Shown one piece after another: positions 17,616 through 26,693 of a stretch of DNA of 64,000 bases. Under the pieces are notes generated by a model that searched no databases, had not been told where the DNA came from, and was given only the letters and a program-made list of their open reading frames with translations. The position numbers and the translations under genes were made by a program. The number at the start of each line of letters is the position of its first letter. Within the stretch, counting starts at the first letter, position 1. This stretch comes from Rhizobium favelukesii (GTDB lineage: Bacteria; Pseudomonadota; Alphaproteobacteria; Rhizobiales; Rhizobiaceae), in the NCBI RefSeq assembly GCF_000577275.2, contig NZ_HG916852.1, positions 933,001 through 997,000 of the forward strand. Reading direction: 5' to 3'.

Positions 17616-18590
17616 GTGATCACGGCCTACTGTTCCGATTGTAAGCCGGTTGAAATCGGCGATCTGTCGCAAGGTTCGTTGCGTGACGATGTGATGTGGA
17701 TCGACATGATCGAGCCTTCGCGCGAGGAGGAACTCTTCGTCGAAAGAACCCTGGGTGTCGAGGTTCCGACGCGAGACGATCTCAAGGACATCGAGCCGTC
17801 GGCCCGCCTCTACATGGAAAACGATGCCGTGTTCATGACCGCATCCCTCGTCTGGAAGGTTGAAACGGACGCGCCGACGCTGACCGACGTTGCGTTCATC
17901 CTGGCTGGCAAGCGGATGATCACGATTCGCTACGCGCAACCAAAGTCCTTTTCGCTGTTCATCGCCGCTCTTCACCGCGTGCCGCAACAGTGGCGAAGTG
18001 GCGCCGCGTTGCTGGCAAAACTCTTTGAAACCGTGATCGATCGGACTGCCGAAATCCTGGAGCTGTCGGTCGCGCGTATCGACATCCTGTCGACGCATGT
18101 GTTTGGCGACCGCGCCAGGAAAGTTCGCAAGCCGTCGAACTATCTGGAAGAAAAGCTCAGGGACATCGCAGGCCATCATCGACTCGTCAGCAAGGTCCGG
18201 GACAGCCTCGCATCGCTGTCGCGGCTGATGACGTTTTTCTACACCGTCCCGGCCGTCCAGCAGGATCGTGACACCAAGGAACTCTGCAAGACGGTTTCGC
18301 GTGACATCCAGTCGCTCAATGAGCATGCGTCCTTCATCGCCGGCAATATCACCTTCCTGCTCGACGCCTCGCTCGGCCTGATCAACATCGAGCAGAACTC
18401 GATCATTAAGATTTTTTCGATCGCGTCCGTGGTGTTCTTGCCGCCGACGCTGGTCGCCTCCATCTACGGTATGAATTTCGAATTCATGCCGGAACTGCAC
18501 TTTGCCCAGGGATATCCGTATTCGCTTGGGCTCATGGTGCTGTCCGCCGTCATTCCCTTCTTCTTTTTCCGATGGAAAGGCTGGCTCTGA
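17616..18590 (+). CDS. corA: CorA-family magnesium/divalent cation transporter
   Basis: Pentameric inner-membrane channel for Mg2+ (or another divalent ion). The 324-residue protein has a long cytoplasmic N-terminal funnel, a stalk helix, and two C-terminal membrane helices (about 262-285 and 298-318) with the gating motif YGMNF between them, and a basic tail FRWKGWL. Start GTG 17616 is chosen because GGAGG lies 8 bp upstream; a GTG at 17580 adds 12 residues. It is followed 19 bp later by kup, so two cation transporters may be co-transcribed. Confidence 0.88.
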   Translation: MITAYCSDCKPVEIGDLSQGSLRDDVMWIDMIEPSREEELFVERTLGVEVPTRDDLKDIEPSARLYMENDAVFMTASLVWKVETDAPTLTDVAFILAGKRMITIRYAQPKSFSLFIAALHRVPQQWRSGAALLAKLFETVIDRTAEILELSVARIDILSTHVFGDRARKVRKPSNYLEEKLRDIAGHHRLVSKVRDSLASLSRLMTFFYTVPAVQQDRDTKELCKTVSRDIQSLNEHASFIAGNITFLLDASLGLINIEQNSIIKIFSIASVVFLPPTLVASIYGMNFEFMPELHFAQGYPYSLGLMVLSAVIPFFFFRWKGWL

Positions 18591-18608
18591 AGAGCCTGTT
18601 TTCATTTC

Positions 18609-20507
18609 ATGCACGAAGGCAGCCATTCACACGAACGAAAAATGAAGCCGCGCAAGCTGTTCTATCTGGCGCTGGGCTCCGTCGGCGTCGTCTATGGCGA
18701 TATCGGAACCAGCCCGCTCTACGCGTTCCGCGAAGCATTGAAGCCCGTCGCGATCGACGGCCTCACACGTTTCGAGGTGATCAGCCTCATCTCGCTGATG
18801 ATTTGGGCTCTGACCATTATCGTCACCATCAAGTACGTGCTCTTCCTGCTGCGCGCCGACAACGAAGGCGAAGGCGGTACGCTCTCCCTGCTGGCGTTGC
18901 TGATGAAGACCGCCAACGGGCATACCGCGCTACTGATGCTGCTTGGTCTCGTCGGTGCAGCATTGTTCCTCGGCGATGCGATGATCACACCGGCGCTGTC
19001 GGTTCTGTCGGCCGTTGAAGGTCTGAAGCTCGTGGCACCTAGCCTAACGAGCTATATTGTGCCGATTTCGGTCTTCATCCTGGCCTTGTTGTTTGCTGTG
19101 CAGTCGCGCGGAACCGGCGCCATGGCCCGTTTTTTCGGGCCGATCACGGCGCTCTGGTTCATCGTGATGGCCGCCGCCGGCATTTCGCACATCTCGGATG
19201 ACTTCGGCATCCTTGCCGCCTTCAACCCCTATTATGCGATCAGCTTCCTGCTGCATGAGGGATTTTACGGTGTCGTCGTGCTCGGCGCAGTCTTCCTGAC
19301 GGTGACGGGCGCGGAAGCGCTTTATGCCGATCTTGGCCACTTTGGCCGTCGGCCGATTCAGTGGGCGTGGTTTGCGCTGGTTTTCCCGGCATTGACGCTG
19401 AACTATTTGGGGCAGGGCGCTCTCGTGCTCGGCAATCCGATGGCGATGTCTGATCCTTTCTACCTGATGTATCCGCAATGGGCGCTGCTGCCGGTCGTCA
19501 TCCTCGCGACCGCTGCGACGATCATCGCCAGCCAGGCCGTCATTACCGGCGCTTTTTCGCTTGTTCGACAGGGCATCAACCTCGGCTTCCTGCCGCGCAT
19601 GGAAATCCTCTTCACGTCGGAGACGAATACGGGACAGATCTTCGTACCCTCCGTCAACGTCGTGCTCTTCTTCGGCGTCATATTCCTCGTCATCAGCTTC
19701 AAGACGTCGGATGCACTGGCAACCGCCTACGGTATCTCGGTGACGGGCGCGATGGTCGTCACTTCGATCATGGCCTTCGAGTTCGTGCGCGTTCGCTGGA
19801 ACTGGTCTATCCCGGTCGCAACACTCGCCCTGGCGCCGCTCGTCGGTCTTGAACTCATCTTCCTTGGCGCGAACCTGCTGAAGATCCACGACGGTGGCTA
19901 CATTCCGATCATGATTGCCACGGCGTTCACCGTGATCATGTGGACCTGGCGACGCGGCTCGGCTCTGCTGATGGAGAAGACGCGCCATACCGATATCCCG
20001 CTGGCATCTTTCGTCAGCTCGATCGAGCGCAAGAGCGACCATTCCCCCGCCCAGGTGCCCGGCACCGCGATCTTCCTGACCAGCGATCCGGAATCGGCGC
20101 CTGCCGCGCTGTTGCACAATCTGAAGCACAACCACGTTTTGCATGACAAGAACGTGATTTTGACGATCCGCACGATCAACAAGCCGCGTGTTTCGAGCGC
20201 CGATCGCTACAAGGTCGAGCAGATCTCGGAGCGGTTCTCGCGCGTCGAACTGCTGTTCGGATTCATGGAATCGCAGAACGTCTCGCAAGCCTTGGCGACG
20301 CTGCGCAAGTCCGGCCTGAAGTTCGACATCATGTCGACCTCCTTCTACCTCGGCCGCCGCAAGCTGGTTCCCGATGCCAAGTCCGGAATGCCTTACTGGC
20401 AGGATCGCCTTTACATTGCACTTGCCAATGCTGCAGCAAATCCGTCGGATTACTTCCGCCTGCCGGCAAATCGCGTGGTGGAACTCGGCTCGCACGTCAT
20501 TATCTAG
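18609..20507 (+). CDS. kup: Kup-family low-affinity potassium uptake protein
   Basis: K+/H+ symporter of 632 residues, the family's standard length. About 12 membrane helices occupy residues 15-450; the N-terminal signature [25 protein letters not shown] is complete, with [13 protein letters not shown] [13 protein letters not shown] after helix 2. The C-terminal 170 residues are cytoplasmic. The start at 18609 gives the usual short polar N-terminus; 18642 is an alternative. A strong terminator follows. Confidence 0.93.
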   Translation: MHEGSHSHERKMKPRKLFYLALGSVGVVYGDIGTSPLYAFREALKPVAIDGLTRFEVISLISLMIWALTIIVTIKYVLFLLRADNEGEGGTLSLLALLMKTANGHTALLMLLGLVGAALFLGDAMITPALSVLSAVEGLKLVAPSLTSYIVPISVFILALLFAVQSRGTGAMARFFGPITALWFIVMAAAGISHISDDFGILAAFNPYYAISFLLHEGFYGVVVLGAVFLTVTGAEALYADLGHFGRRPIQWAWFALVFPALTLNYLGQGALVLGNPMAMSDPFYLMYPQWALLPVVILATAATIIASQAVITGAFSLVRQGINLGFLPRMEILFTSETNTGQIFVPSVNVVLFFGVIFLVISFKTSDALATAYGISVTGAMVVTSIMAFEFVRVRWNWSIPVATLALAPLVGLELIFLGANLLKIHDGGYIPIMIATAFTVIMWTWRRGSALLMEKTRHTDIPLASFVSSIERKSDHSPAQVPGTAIFLTSDPESAPAALLHNLKHNHVLHDKNVILTIRTINKPRVSSADRYKVEQISERFSRVELLFGFMESQNVSQALATLRKSGLKFDIMSTSFYLGRRKLVPDAKSGMPYWQDRLYIALANAAANPSDYFRLPANRVVELGSHVII

Positions 20508-20524
20508 CCGAACCAGTGCCCTTC

Positions 20525-20562
20525 AAAAGCCCGGCCCCGCCGTCGGCCCCGCCGGGCTTTTA
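20525..20562. terminator. Rho-independent terminator after kup
   Basis: AAAAGCCCGGC and GCCGGGCTTTTA form a perfect 10-11 bp stem with T and A tails on either side; works for the plus strand after kup. Confidence 0.85.
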
Positions 20563-20603
20563 TTTTTGCTGCCGCTAATGCTTTCGTCTCTGGAAGGCGC
20601 CCG

Positions 20604-20628
20604 CATTAACCATGCATCAAGGTTAATG
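20604..20628 (+). promoter_or_regulatory. Inverted repeat with CtrA-like half-site upstream of the SleB-type gene
   Basis: CATTAACC and GGTTAATG form a perfect 8-bp inverted repeat with a 9-nt loop, 48 bp before the start. TTAACCAT (20606-20613) is the CtrA half-site sequence. The TTAA boxes are 13 bp apart, not 7, so it is not a classical full box. Confidence 0.35.
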
Positions 20629-20675
20629 AGACATTTTCAACGGCATGTTCATGCGTCTCATGCCGGAGTCTCGCG

Positions 20676-21854
20676 TTGCGTCGAAATAGCCGTTCCCGTG
20701 GCAAGCTGCGCCGCTTGCTTCAAAACTGGAGTTCACCCGCGCTCTTCGGCGTTTGCGGGTGGCTGATGTCGCCGACGATGGTGTCCCATGCGGACCTCGC
20801 CGCTCTGCTTGCCGGCCTCGACCAGGAACGGGAAAACTGGCGTATGGTATTGACCAATTCGCCGGCAGGGTCGATCCATCAGGCGGAACTGGCCTTTGCC
20901 GATCCTGTCGTGACAGGCACGATCGCCGCAGGTGCAGGCATGGTTCTGCCTGACGGGCGCAAGGTCGCCTTTATGGCGAAGGAAAAGGGACATGAGGCGA
21001 CGCCGGACGAAGACCGGGTCAATCGCCCGTCTAAAAAGGGCCGCGTCGTTGCCGTCGAAAAGGTGCGGCCGCCAAAGGATTTCTCTGCCGGGTCTATCCT
21101 CCACAGAACACGCCTGCTTTTTCAGCCCGCCTTCGACGTGAAGGATAAGTCGGCCTTCGTGAAGCCGAAGATCAAGGGCAAGGAAATCCAGATCGCCTCG
21201 AATTTCTATAAGAAGGAGCCGCCGAAGCCCGATCGCGGCGTCTCGCCCATGCTAGCCGACCTCGTGACCAACACAAAGGCCGACGTGCTGGCGACGGCCT
21301 ATGCGCCGGCCACTCCTGATTATTCCCGTCAGTCGCCGTTCGATTCGATTCTGACCGACAAGGCCGACGACGGCCGCTTCGTGCCGCAGATCGGCCCGCG
21401 TGATCACGCCTGGGCTGCAAGCATCCTGTCGCCCTCCGTATTCTCGGCGGCCGAGCAGCAGTGCCTGGCATCCGGCATCTATTTCGAAGCGCGTGGCGAA
21501 ACGGTGAAGGGGCAGGCCGCCGTCGCCCAGGTCATTCTCAACCGCGTCCGCAATCCGGCCTACCCGAAGACGATTTGCGGCGTCGTCTACCAGAACGAGG
21601 ATTGGCGCAACCGATGCCAGTTCTCCTTTGCCTGCGACAACATCAAGGATCGCGTGAACTCGCAGTATCATTGGAGAATCGCCCGCGACGTCGCCATGGC
21701 CGTGACCGCAGGCAAGATCTGGCTCCCGCAGGTCGGTTCCGCCACGCACTATCATGCTGTCTACGTTCGTCCGAAATGGGCCAAGACGATGGAAAAGGTC
21801 GGCCGCATCGGCCTGCATGTCTTCTATCGCACCTACGGCGGCGGCTGGAGCTGA
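20676..21854 (+). CDS. Cell wall hydrolase, SleB/Hydrolase_2 family
   Basis: Predicted peptidoglycan-cleaving enzyme of 392 residues. A basic N-terminus and short hydrophobic stretch (about 20-38) act as a signal or anchor; residues 40-250 are a polar, low-complexity linker; the SleB-type catalytic domain is C-terminal (about 260-390) with CLASGIYFEARGE (Glu pair), QAAVAQVILNRV, CQFSFACDN and the ATHYHAVYV motif. TTG start at 20676 has GGAG upstream. It stands alone between kup and the atp operon. Cell-cycle control is hinted by the TTAACCAT element. Confidence 0.85.
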   Translation: MRRNSRSRGKLRRLLQNWSSPALFGVCGWLMSPTMVSHADLAALLAGLDQERENWRMVLTNSPAGSIHQAELAFADPVVTGTIAAGAGMVLPDGRKVAFMAKEKGHEATPDEDRVNRPSKKGRVVAVEKVRPPKDFSAGSILHRTRLLFQPAFDVKDKSAFVKPKIKGKEIQIASNFYKKEPPKPDRGVSPMLADLVTNTKADVLATAYAPATPDYSRQSPFDSILTDKADDGRFVPQIGPRDHAWAASILSPSVFSAAEQQCLASGIYFEARGETVKGQAAVAQVILNRVRNPAYPKTICGVVYQNEDWRNRCQFSFACDNIKDRVNSQYHWRIARDVAMAVTAGKIWLPQVGSATHYHAVYVRPKWAKTMEKVGRIGLHVFYRTYGGGWS

Positions 21855-22002
21855 GGAAAAAGCTGATCCTGACGCGATTTCGCGTCTCATCGCCGCACAC
21901 AAAAGCGGATTCTTTCGGTCGATTTTGGCTAAGCTCGTCGAGATCAGCCTAAGCATATGTTTTTTATCGCCTATTTTATGGCTGGACATCGACCTCCTAC
22001 GC

Positions 22003-22031
22003 CTTGACTATGCTTTTTGCTAAAACTATGT
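22003..22031 (+). promoter_or_regulatory. Housekeeping promoter of the atp F0 operon
   Basis: CTTGAC (22003-22008), 17-bp spacer, CTATGT (22026-22031), five of six matches to the rhizobial CTATAT -10. About 100 bp before atpI. Confidence 0.55.
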
Positions 22032-22131
22032 TGCGCGCGACTTCAGAACGGGCCGAAAGGTTCTCAAACCTTGGGGTCGTTGTCGGAAAACCGGGGTAGC
22101 GGGCGGACAGCGACTGGCGGAGGAGAGCACC

Positions 22132-22461
22132 ATGGCGGATGACCGCGAGGAAAGTCTTGAGAAGCGCCGGGCGCAATTGGAAGCGAAGCTCGCAACCAAG
22201 CGCGTAGAGGTGGGGAAGGAAGAGGCTATCGAAGCGAGCGCCGAGGCGAGCCGCAAGGGCTATGCCGAGGCGATGAAGCTTTCGAGCGAATTCATCTCCG
22301 CAATCGTCGTCGGCGCCGTTCTTGGCTATGTCCTCGACCGTTTTGTCGGCACGGCGCCTTGGGGATTGATTGTTCTTCTTCTTCTTGGATTTTGTGCCGG
22401 CGTATTGAACGTTCTGCGTACCGCGGGGAAGGTTGCAAAGCCCGATCCTGCTAAGGGCTAG
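22132..22461 (+). CDS. atpI: ATP synthase F0 assembly protein AtpI
   Basis: A 109-residue inner-membrane protein: charged, coiled N-terminal half (residues 1-45) and two membrane helices (about 55-75 and 80-100) with GYVLDRFVGTAPWG, as in alphaproteobacterial AtpI/AtpZ. It helps assemble the c-ring and may aid Mg2+ handling. First gene of the F0 operon, 88 bp before atpB. Confidence 0.85.
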   Translation: MADDREESLEKRRAQLEAKLATKRVEVGKEEAIEASAEASRKGYAEAMKLSSEFISAIVVGAVLGYVLDRFVGTAPWGLIVLLLLGFCAGVLNVLRTAGKVAKPDPAKG

Positions 22462-22549
22462 AATGGCGGAAAATAGGGCAGGGCGCTCCAGCGTTCGATC
22501 CAGTGCAATGATCCCGTTTCGCGCGGGCTAAAGATAGAGAGAACAAGCG

Positions 22550-23302
22550 GTGTCTAACGATCCGACCCATCAGTTCCTGATCCAGAAGATTGTGCCGATC
22601 GAAGTCGGCGGAATTGATTTCTCGTTTACGAACGCATCGCTCTTTATGGTAGCGTCCGCTGCCGTCGCCGCTGGCTTTTTGTATTTCTCGACGTCGAACC
22701 GGGCGATCGTGCCTGGCCGTTCCCAGTCGGTTGCGGAGATGTCCTACGAGTTCATCGCCAACATGCTGAAGGAAGGCGCTGGATCCAAGGGAATGAAGTT
22801 CTTCCCGTTGGTCTTCTCGCTCTTCATGTTCGTGTTGACGGCAAACCTGCTCGGCATGTTCCCGTACTTCTTCACGGTCACCAGCCAGATCATCGTCACC
22901 CTCGCGCTGGCGCTGCTCGTGATCGGTACCGTTCTCGTCTACGGTTTCTACAAGCACGGCTTCCACTTCCTGAATATCTTCGTGCCGCAGGGCGTTCCGG
23001 GCATTCTTCTGCCGCTCGTCGTGGCGATCGAAATCATCTCCTTCCTCTCCCGTCCGATTTCGCTCTCCGTTCGTCTCTTCGCCAACATGCTGGCGGGTCA
23101 CATCACCCTTAAAGTGTTCGCAGGCTTCGTCGCCTCGCTTGGAGCGCTGGGTGCACTCGGCGTCGGCGGTGCCATTCTTCCCCTCATCATGACGGTCGCC
23201 CTGACCGGTCTCGAGTTCCTCGTTGCCTTCCTCCAGGCTTACGTCTTTGCGGTGCTGACTTGCATGTACCTCAATGACGCGATCCATCCGGGCGGCCACT
23301 AA
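22550..23302 (+). CDS. atpB: ATP synthase F0 subunit a
   Basis: Membrane stator subunit forming the proton half-channels against the c-ring. The 250 residues contain about six helices; the essential Arg is in [19 protein letters not shown] (near residue 175), and the last helices hold [21 protein letters not shown] start at 22550. It lies between atpI and atpE in the standard alphaproteobacterial F0 order. Confidence 0.95.
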   Translation: MSNDPTHQFLIQKIVPIEVGGIDFSFTNASLFMVASAAVAAGFLYFSTSNRAIVPGRSQSVAEMSYEFIANMLKEGAGSKGMKFFPLVFSLFMFVLTANLLGMFPYFFTVTSQIIVTLALALLVIGTVLVYGFYKHGFHFLNIFVPQGVPGILLPLVVAIEIISFLSRPISLSVRLFANMLAGHITLKVFAGFVASLGALGALGVGGAILPLIMTVALTGLEFLVAFLQAYVFAVLTCMYLNDAIHPGGH

Positions 23303-23371
23303 GGATACCGATATTGACGTCCATGGGCGTCAGTCAATTCGCCGTAACAACCATTTCAAAGGAGTGAAAAT

Positions 23372-23599
23372 ATGGATCCCATCGCAGCAAAGTACATCGG
23401 CGCAGGTCTGGCTTGCCTCGGTATGGCCGGTACGGCTCTCGGCCTCGGCAACATCTTCGGCAGCTACCTGTCCGGCGCGCTGCGCAACCCGTCGGCTGCT
23501 GACAGCCAGTTCGGCCGTCTGGTTTTCGGCTTTGCCGTTACGGAAGCTCTGGGCATCTTCTCGCTGCTCGTCGCTCTCCTCCTGCTCTTCGCCGTCTAA
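23372..23599 (+). CDS. atpE: ATP synthase F0 subunit c
   Basis: Seventy-five-residue hairpin of two membrane helices that forms the proton-driven ring. The polar loop RNPSA is present and the proton-carrying acid is Glu in the second helix (GFAVTEALGIF, near residue 60). A strong AAAGGAG site stands 7 bp before ATG, as expected for a subunit needed in many copies. A hairpin follows the stop. Confidence 0.95.
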   Translation: MDPIAAKYIGAGLACLGMAGTALGLGNIFGSYLSGALRNPSAADSQFGRLVFGFAVTEALGIFSLLVALLLLFAV

Positions 23600-23612
23600 G
23601 ACAGGCGCATTG

Positions 23613-23652
23613 AAGGATCACGGCCTGCGACCCGCAAGCCGTGATCCTTTGC
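23613..23652 (+). terminator. Intercistronic hairpin between atpE and the b' gene
   Basis: Perfect 12-bp stem AAGGATCACGGC / GCCGTGATCCTT with 13-nt loop and three Ts. In the middle of an operon it may be a partial terminator or a block to 3' decay, raising atpE relative to the genes after it. Confidence 0.5.
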
Positions 23653-23677
23653 ATTTGCCGTACACCTGGAGGTGAGC

Positions 23678-24316
23678 ATGTTTTTTGTGACCCCGGCTTA
23701 CGCCGAAGAGGCCCCGGCGGGAACCGCAGAAACTGGCGCAGCGACCGGTACAGACACGCATGCCGCTCCGGCAGCAGGCGAGGTCCACACCGAGACCGGC
23801 GTACCAGCCGAGCATCACGGCGGCGGCGTATTCCCGCCTTTCGATTCGACGACCTACGCCTCGCAGCTTCTGTGGCTGGCGATCACGTTCGTTGTCTTCT
23901 TCGTGCTCATGCAAAAGGTCATCACGCCGCGCATCGGTGGTATTCTCGAGCAGCGCCACAATCGCATCTCGCAGGACCTCGATGAGGCGGGCCGCCTGAA
24001 GGCGGAAGCCGACGCCGACGTTGCTGCTTACGAAGCCGAATTGGCCGCTGCTCGCGCCAAGTCAAACTCGATCGGCACTGCCGCTCGCGATGCCGCCAAA
24101 CTGAAGGCGGAGGCCGACCGCAAGGCCGTTGAAGCAAGCCTGGCTGAAAAGCTGAAGGCTGCGGAAGGTCGCATCGCCGACATCAAGGCGAAGGCATTCG
24201 CTGACGTCGGTTCCATCGCCGAAGAAACCGCAACGGCTGTTGTAGAACAGCTGATCGGCACCACAGCAACGGCAGAGGTTGCTGCTGCGGTTGCTGACAT
24301 CAAGAAGGGGGCTTGA
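23678..24316 (+). CDS. atpG: ATP synthase F0 subunit b'
   Basis: Peripheral stalk subunit b' (also called AtpF2/AtpX), 212 residues. An Ala/Glu/His-rich N-terminal extension of about 50 residues precedes one membrane helix (about 62-82, [15 protein letters not shown]) and a long Ala/Glu/Lys-rich coiled coil. ATG 23678 has GGAGGTG upstream; a GTG at 23672 is less likely. It pairs with the b subunit encoded 3 bp later. Symbol usage differs between genomes; subunit identity is firm. Confidence 0.85.
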   Translation: MFFVTPAYAEEAPAGTAETGAATGTDTHAAPAAGEVHTETGVPAEHHGGGVFPPFDSTTYASQLLWLAITFVVFFVLMQKVITPRIGGILEQRHNRISQDLDEAGRLKAEADADVAAYEAELAAARAKSNSIGTAARDAAKLKAEADRKAVEASLAEKLKAAEGRIADIKAKAFADVGSIAEETATAVVEQLIGTTATAEVAAAVADIKKGA

Positions 24317-24319
24317 TCG

Positions 24320-24811
24320 ATGGAATTTGCATTGGACGCAACATTCTTCGCATTCGTCGGTCTTGTGCTGTTCCTGGCGCTGGTCGTCTACCTCAAGGTT
24401 CCGGGCATGATGGCCAAGTCGCTCGACGACCGAGCCGATCAGATCCGCAACGAGCTGTCGGAAGCCAAGCGCCTGCGCGAAGAGGCCCAGCATCTGCTGG
24501 CCGAGTATCAGCGCAAACGCAAGGAAGCTGAAGCAGAAGCTGCACACATTGTCGCCGCTGCTGAGCGTGAAGCCGAAATGCTGACGGTGGAAGCCAAGAA
24601 GAAGACGGAAGAATTCGTCGCAAACCGCACCGCGGTTTCCGAGCAGAAGATCAAGCAGGCGGAAGTCGATGCGATGAAGGCGGTTCGTTCCGCTGCTGTC
24701 GATCTGGCGATCGCCGCTGCCGAAAACGTTCTGGCGAAAAAGGCCGACACGAAGGTGCAGGCCGATCTCTTCAAGGGGGCGGTCGGCGAAGTGAAGACGC
24801 GTTTGAACTGA
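24320..24811 (+). CDS. atpF: ATP synthase F0 subunit b
   Basis: Peripheral stalk subunit b, 163 residues. One N-terminal membrane helix (about 5-25, FFAFVGLVLFLALVVYL) then a continuous coiled coil to residue 155 with the b-type motif R-A-D-Q-I-R-N-E-L near 38. Last gene of the F0 operon, followed by a strong terminator; the F1 genes are not here, as usual in rhizobia. Confidence 0.93.
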   Translation: MEFALDATFFAFVGLVLFLALVVYLKVPGMMAKSLDDRADQIRNELSEAKRLREEAQHLLAEYQRKRKEAEAEAAHIVAAAEREAEMLTVEAKKKTEEFVANRTAVSEQKIKQAEVDAMKAVRSAAVDLAIAAAENVLAKKADTKVQADLFKGAVGEVKTRLN

Positions 24812-24832
24812 GCGCTCGGTTCGTTTCAAGTG

Positions 24833-24862
24833 AAAAGCCCCGTTCAGCGACGGGGCTTTTTT
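24833..24862 (+). terminator. Rho-independent terminator of the atp F0 operon
   Basis: AAAAGCCCCG / CGGGGCTTTT perfect stem, 8-nt loop, six Ts, 22 bp after the atpF stop. Confidence 0.9.
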
Positions 24863-25313
24863 GCTATTGGCGGCACGGCCGTCAAGGTGAAGGTGCCAAT
24901 GCTGACGGATGAGACGCATCGCGGACCGATCTGTCAAACGATCAGCGCGCCGCCATGTCCGATCTCGTTGTCGAGCGTTTGATGCGCTCGTCGCCTTCAT
25001 GGAAGAGGAGGCGCTGCGGGGACCGGAAAAATATTGCAGGGATATCGAGCAGGGCCATCACAGGCTTTATTGCGAGGACATCGACTGCATCCGCGCACAT
25101 CGATCAAATCCTGGCCGGGCGCATGGCCGCCTGATCTGCGGAAAGGCAGCCGCCTGCCATAATGCCGCCATTCAATGGTCGGCGGATCGCCCCGCTATTG
25201 CCGCACCAAAAACGTCTCGCAATCACATTGTCGCCGGATCGTTCCTCAACCCTAACCAAGGCCAAGGCAGCGCGCTGCCGTTCACGCCGTATCATCACGG
25301 AGGAATGAAATAT
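24863..25313. other. Gene-free stretch before the DUF4168 gene
   Basis: About 450 bp with no supported gene. The long frame in phase with the downstream gene (from 24909) is Arg/His/Cys-rich, unlike an exported protein, and precedes a clear signal peptide start. I see no recognised RNA family; the downstream promoter should be near the 3' end. Confidence 0.4.
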
Positions 25314-25748
25314 ATGACCACTCGTTACATTGCTGCTGCGTTGTTAACTGCCGCAGCCTTCGGCTTGGTGCCTCTCAGCACGCCTGCGTCCGCACAGCAG
25401 GCAGCTCCGGAGACGCAACCGATCCAAGCGCAGCCAGAAAGCAAAGGCGAGGCCGCCGTCAGTGATCAGAAGATCGAGGCCTTTGCGGTTGCCTACCTGC
25501 AGGTCGACAAGATCAGGCAGGAATACGCGGCCAAGCTCCAAGCAACGCAGGATGCTGGGGCAAAGCAACAACTGCAGACCGAGGGCAGTAAGCAAATGGT
25601 TCAGGCCGTGGAAGGCTCTCCAGGGATATCGGTAGAGGAATACAATTCAATTCTGACAGCCGCGCAGAACGATCCGGCGCTCGTCAAGAGAGTTCAGGAA
25701 AAGCTCCAGGAATCGGCACCTACGCAGCAGCCCGCGACGCAGCAGTAG
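25314..25748 (+). CDS. Exported DUF4168 domain-containing protein
   Basis: A 144-residue periplasmic or secreted protein. MTTRYIAAALLTAAAFGLVP is a signal peptide with likely cleavage after ASA; the mature part is mostly helical with a DUF4168 core (about 45-130; KIEAFAVAYLQVDKIRQEYAAKL ... EYNSILTAAQNDPALVKRV) and Gln/Pro-rich ends. ATG 25314 has GGAGG 10 bp upstream; ATG 25305 directly abuts that site and is less likely. Function of the family is unknown. Confidence 0.75.
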   Translation: MTTRYIAAALLTAAAFGLVPLSTPASAQQAAPETQPIQAQPESKGEAAVSDQKIEAFAVAYLQVDKIRQEYAAKLQATQDAGAKQQLQTEGSKQMVQAVEGSPGISVEEYNSILTAAQNDPALVKRVQEKLQESAPTQQPATQQ

Positions 25749-25785
25749 GCGGTCTCCGGGACTGCGCGCTTGAATTCTGGTTCAG

Positions 25786-25819
25786 GCATGCGAAGCGGCC
25801 CGATGGCCGCTTCGCATGC
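25786..25819. terminator. Perfect long hairpin between DUF4168 and rnhB
   Basis: Fifteen perfect pairs (GCATGCGAAGCGGCC / GGCCGCTTCGCATGC) around a CGAT loop, between convergent genes. There is no T-run on either strand, so it is an unusual bidirectional end or mRNA-stabilising hairpin. Confidence 0.5.
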
Positions 25820-25890
25820 GATCTGTCATGGCTACGACAAAGACGGCCACGCAAGGCCCCATTCTCATAGGCGGGCGACACGGCCAGACG

Positions 25891-26583
25891 CTACTCCTGC
25901 AGCATCTCTTCCGTCGCGCCGCCCTCGATTGCGTCCTTTTTCAACGGCCTAAAACTCATGCGGTGAAGCGGGCATGGGCCATGCCGCTCAATGCCGGCGC
26001 GGTGCTGCGCTGTCCCATAACCCACATGTGCGGCAAAGCCATAGGCGGGGAAGACGGCGTGTGCACGCGCCATCATTCGGTCGCGTGTCACCTTGGCGAC
26101 AATGGAGGCGGCAGCGATGGAAACAGAGCGCGCATCACCCTTGACGACCGCTTGGCCGGGACAGGCGAGACCGGGTGGAACGTCGAGTCCATCGGTCAGC
26201 ACATAGCTTGCAGGTATCGACAAGCCGCAGATGGCGCGGCGCATGGCGTCTAGGCTGGCCTTGCGGATATCCGTCTCGTCGATGCGCGTCGAGCTCGAGG
26301 AGGCGATCGATACGGTCGCCGTCGCAAGAATCTGAACGAAAAGCTCCTCGCGCTTTTGTGCCGAAAGCTGCTTCGAATCGTTCAAGCCATCGGGAATGCG
26401 CTTTGGATCGAGAATGACGGCTGCTGCCACCACCGGGCCGGCCAGCGGACCGCGTCCCGCCTCATCAGCCCCCGCGACCGGCCAATGACCGGCCTTGCGC
26501 GCCTTCAGCTCCAGCCGGAAATCCGGCACGAGGGGGACATCTTCGAAAAGCATAGGAGAATCGGGTGACGTGCGAGGTTTCAT
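25891..26583 (-). CDS. rnhB: Ribonuclease HII
   Basis: Cleaves RNA in RNA-DNA hybrids and starts ribonucleotide excision repair. The 230-residue protein has the catalytic Asp-Glu pair in [15 protein letters not shown] (about residue 32), [16 protein letters not shown] with the third Asp, [15 protein letters not shown], and [10 protein letters not shown]. Start 26583 has GAGG 10 bp upstream; ATG at 26553 is possible. It is downstream of the radical-SAM gene on the same strand (110 bp), and that gene has a LexA box in front. Confidence 0.93.
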   Translation of the reverse strand: MKPRTSPDSPMLFEDVPLVPDFRLELKARKAGHWPVAGADEAGRGPLAGPVVAAAVILDPKRIPDGLNDSKQLSAQKREELFVQILATATVSIASSSSTRIDETDIRKASLDAMRRAICGLSIPASYVLTDGLDVPPGLACPGQAVVKGDARSVSIAAASIVAKVTRDRMMARAHAVFPAYGFAAHVGYGTAQHRAGIERHGPCPLHRMSFRPLKKDAIEGGATEEMLQE

Positions 26584-26693
26584 GCGGCTGAACCTCGCAC
26601 GCCAACCCGATTTCCTGCAAGTCCCCGGATCAGGGCGGCGGGCCGGGGACTTGGGCGCGGACGGGCAGGGCGACCATCCGCAAAGCTCGAATA

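Noticed and set aside
17397..18626. Long open frame antisense to corA
   Set aside because: Shadow frame; CorA has the GMN motif and correct length on the other strand.
19044..20495. Long open frame antisense to kup
   Set aside because: Shadow frame rich in Arg/His/Asp; Kup is full length on the plus strand.
24909..25313. Long N-terminal extension of the DUF4168 gene
   Set aside because: The extension is Cys/His/Arg-rich and ahead of a clear signal peptide with its own GGAGG site.
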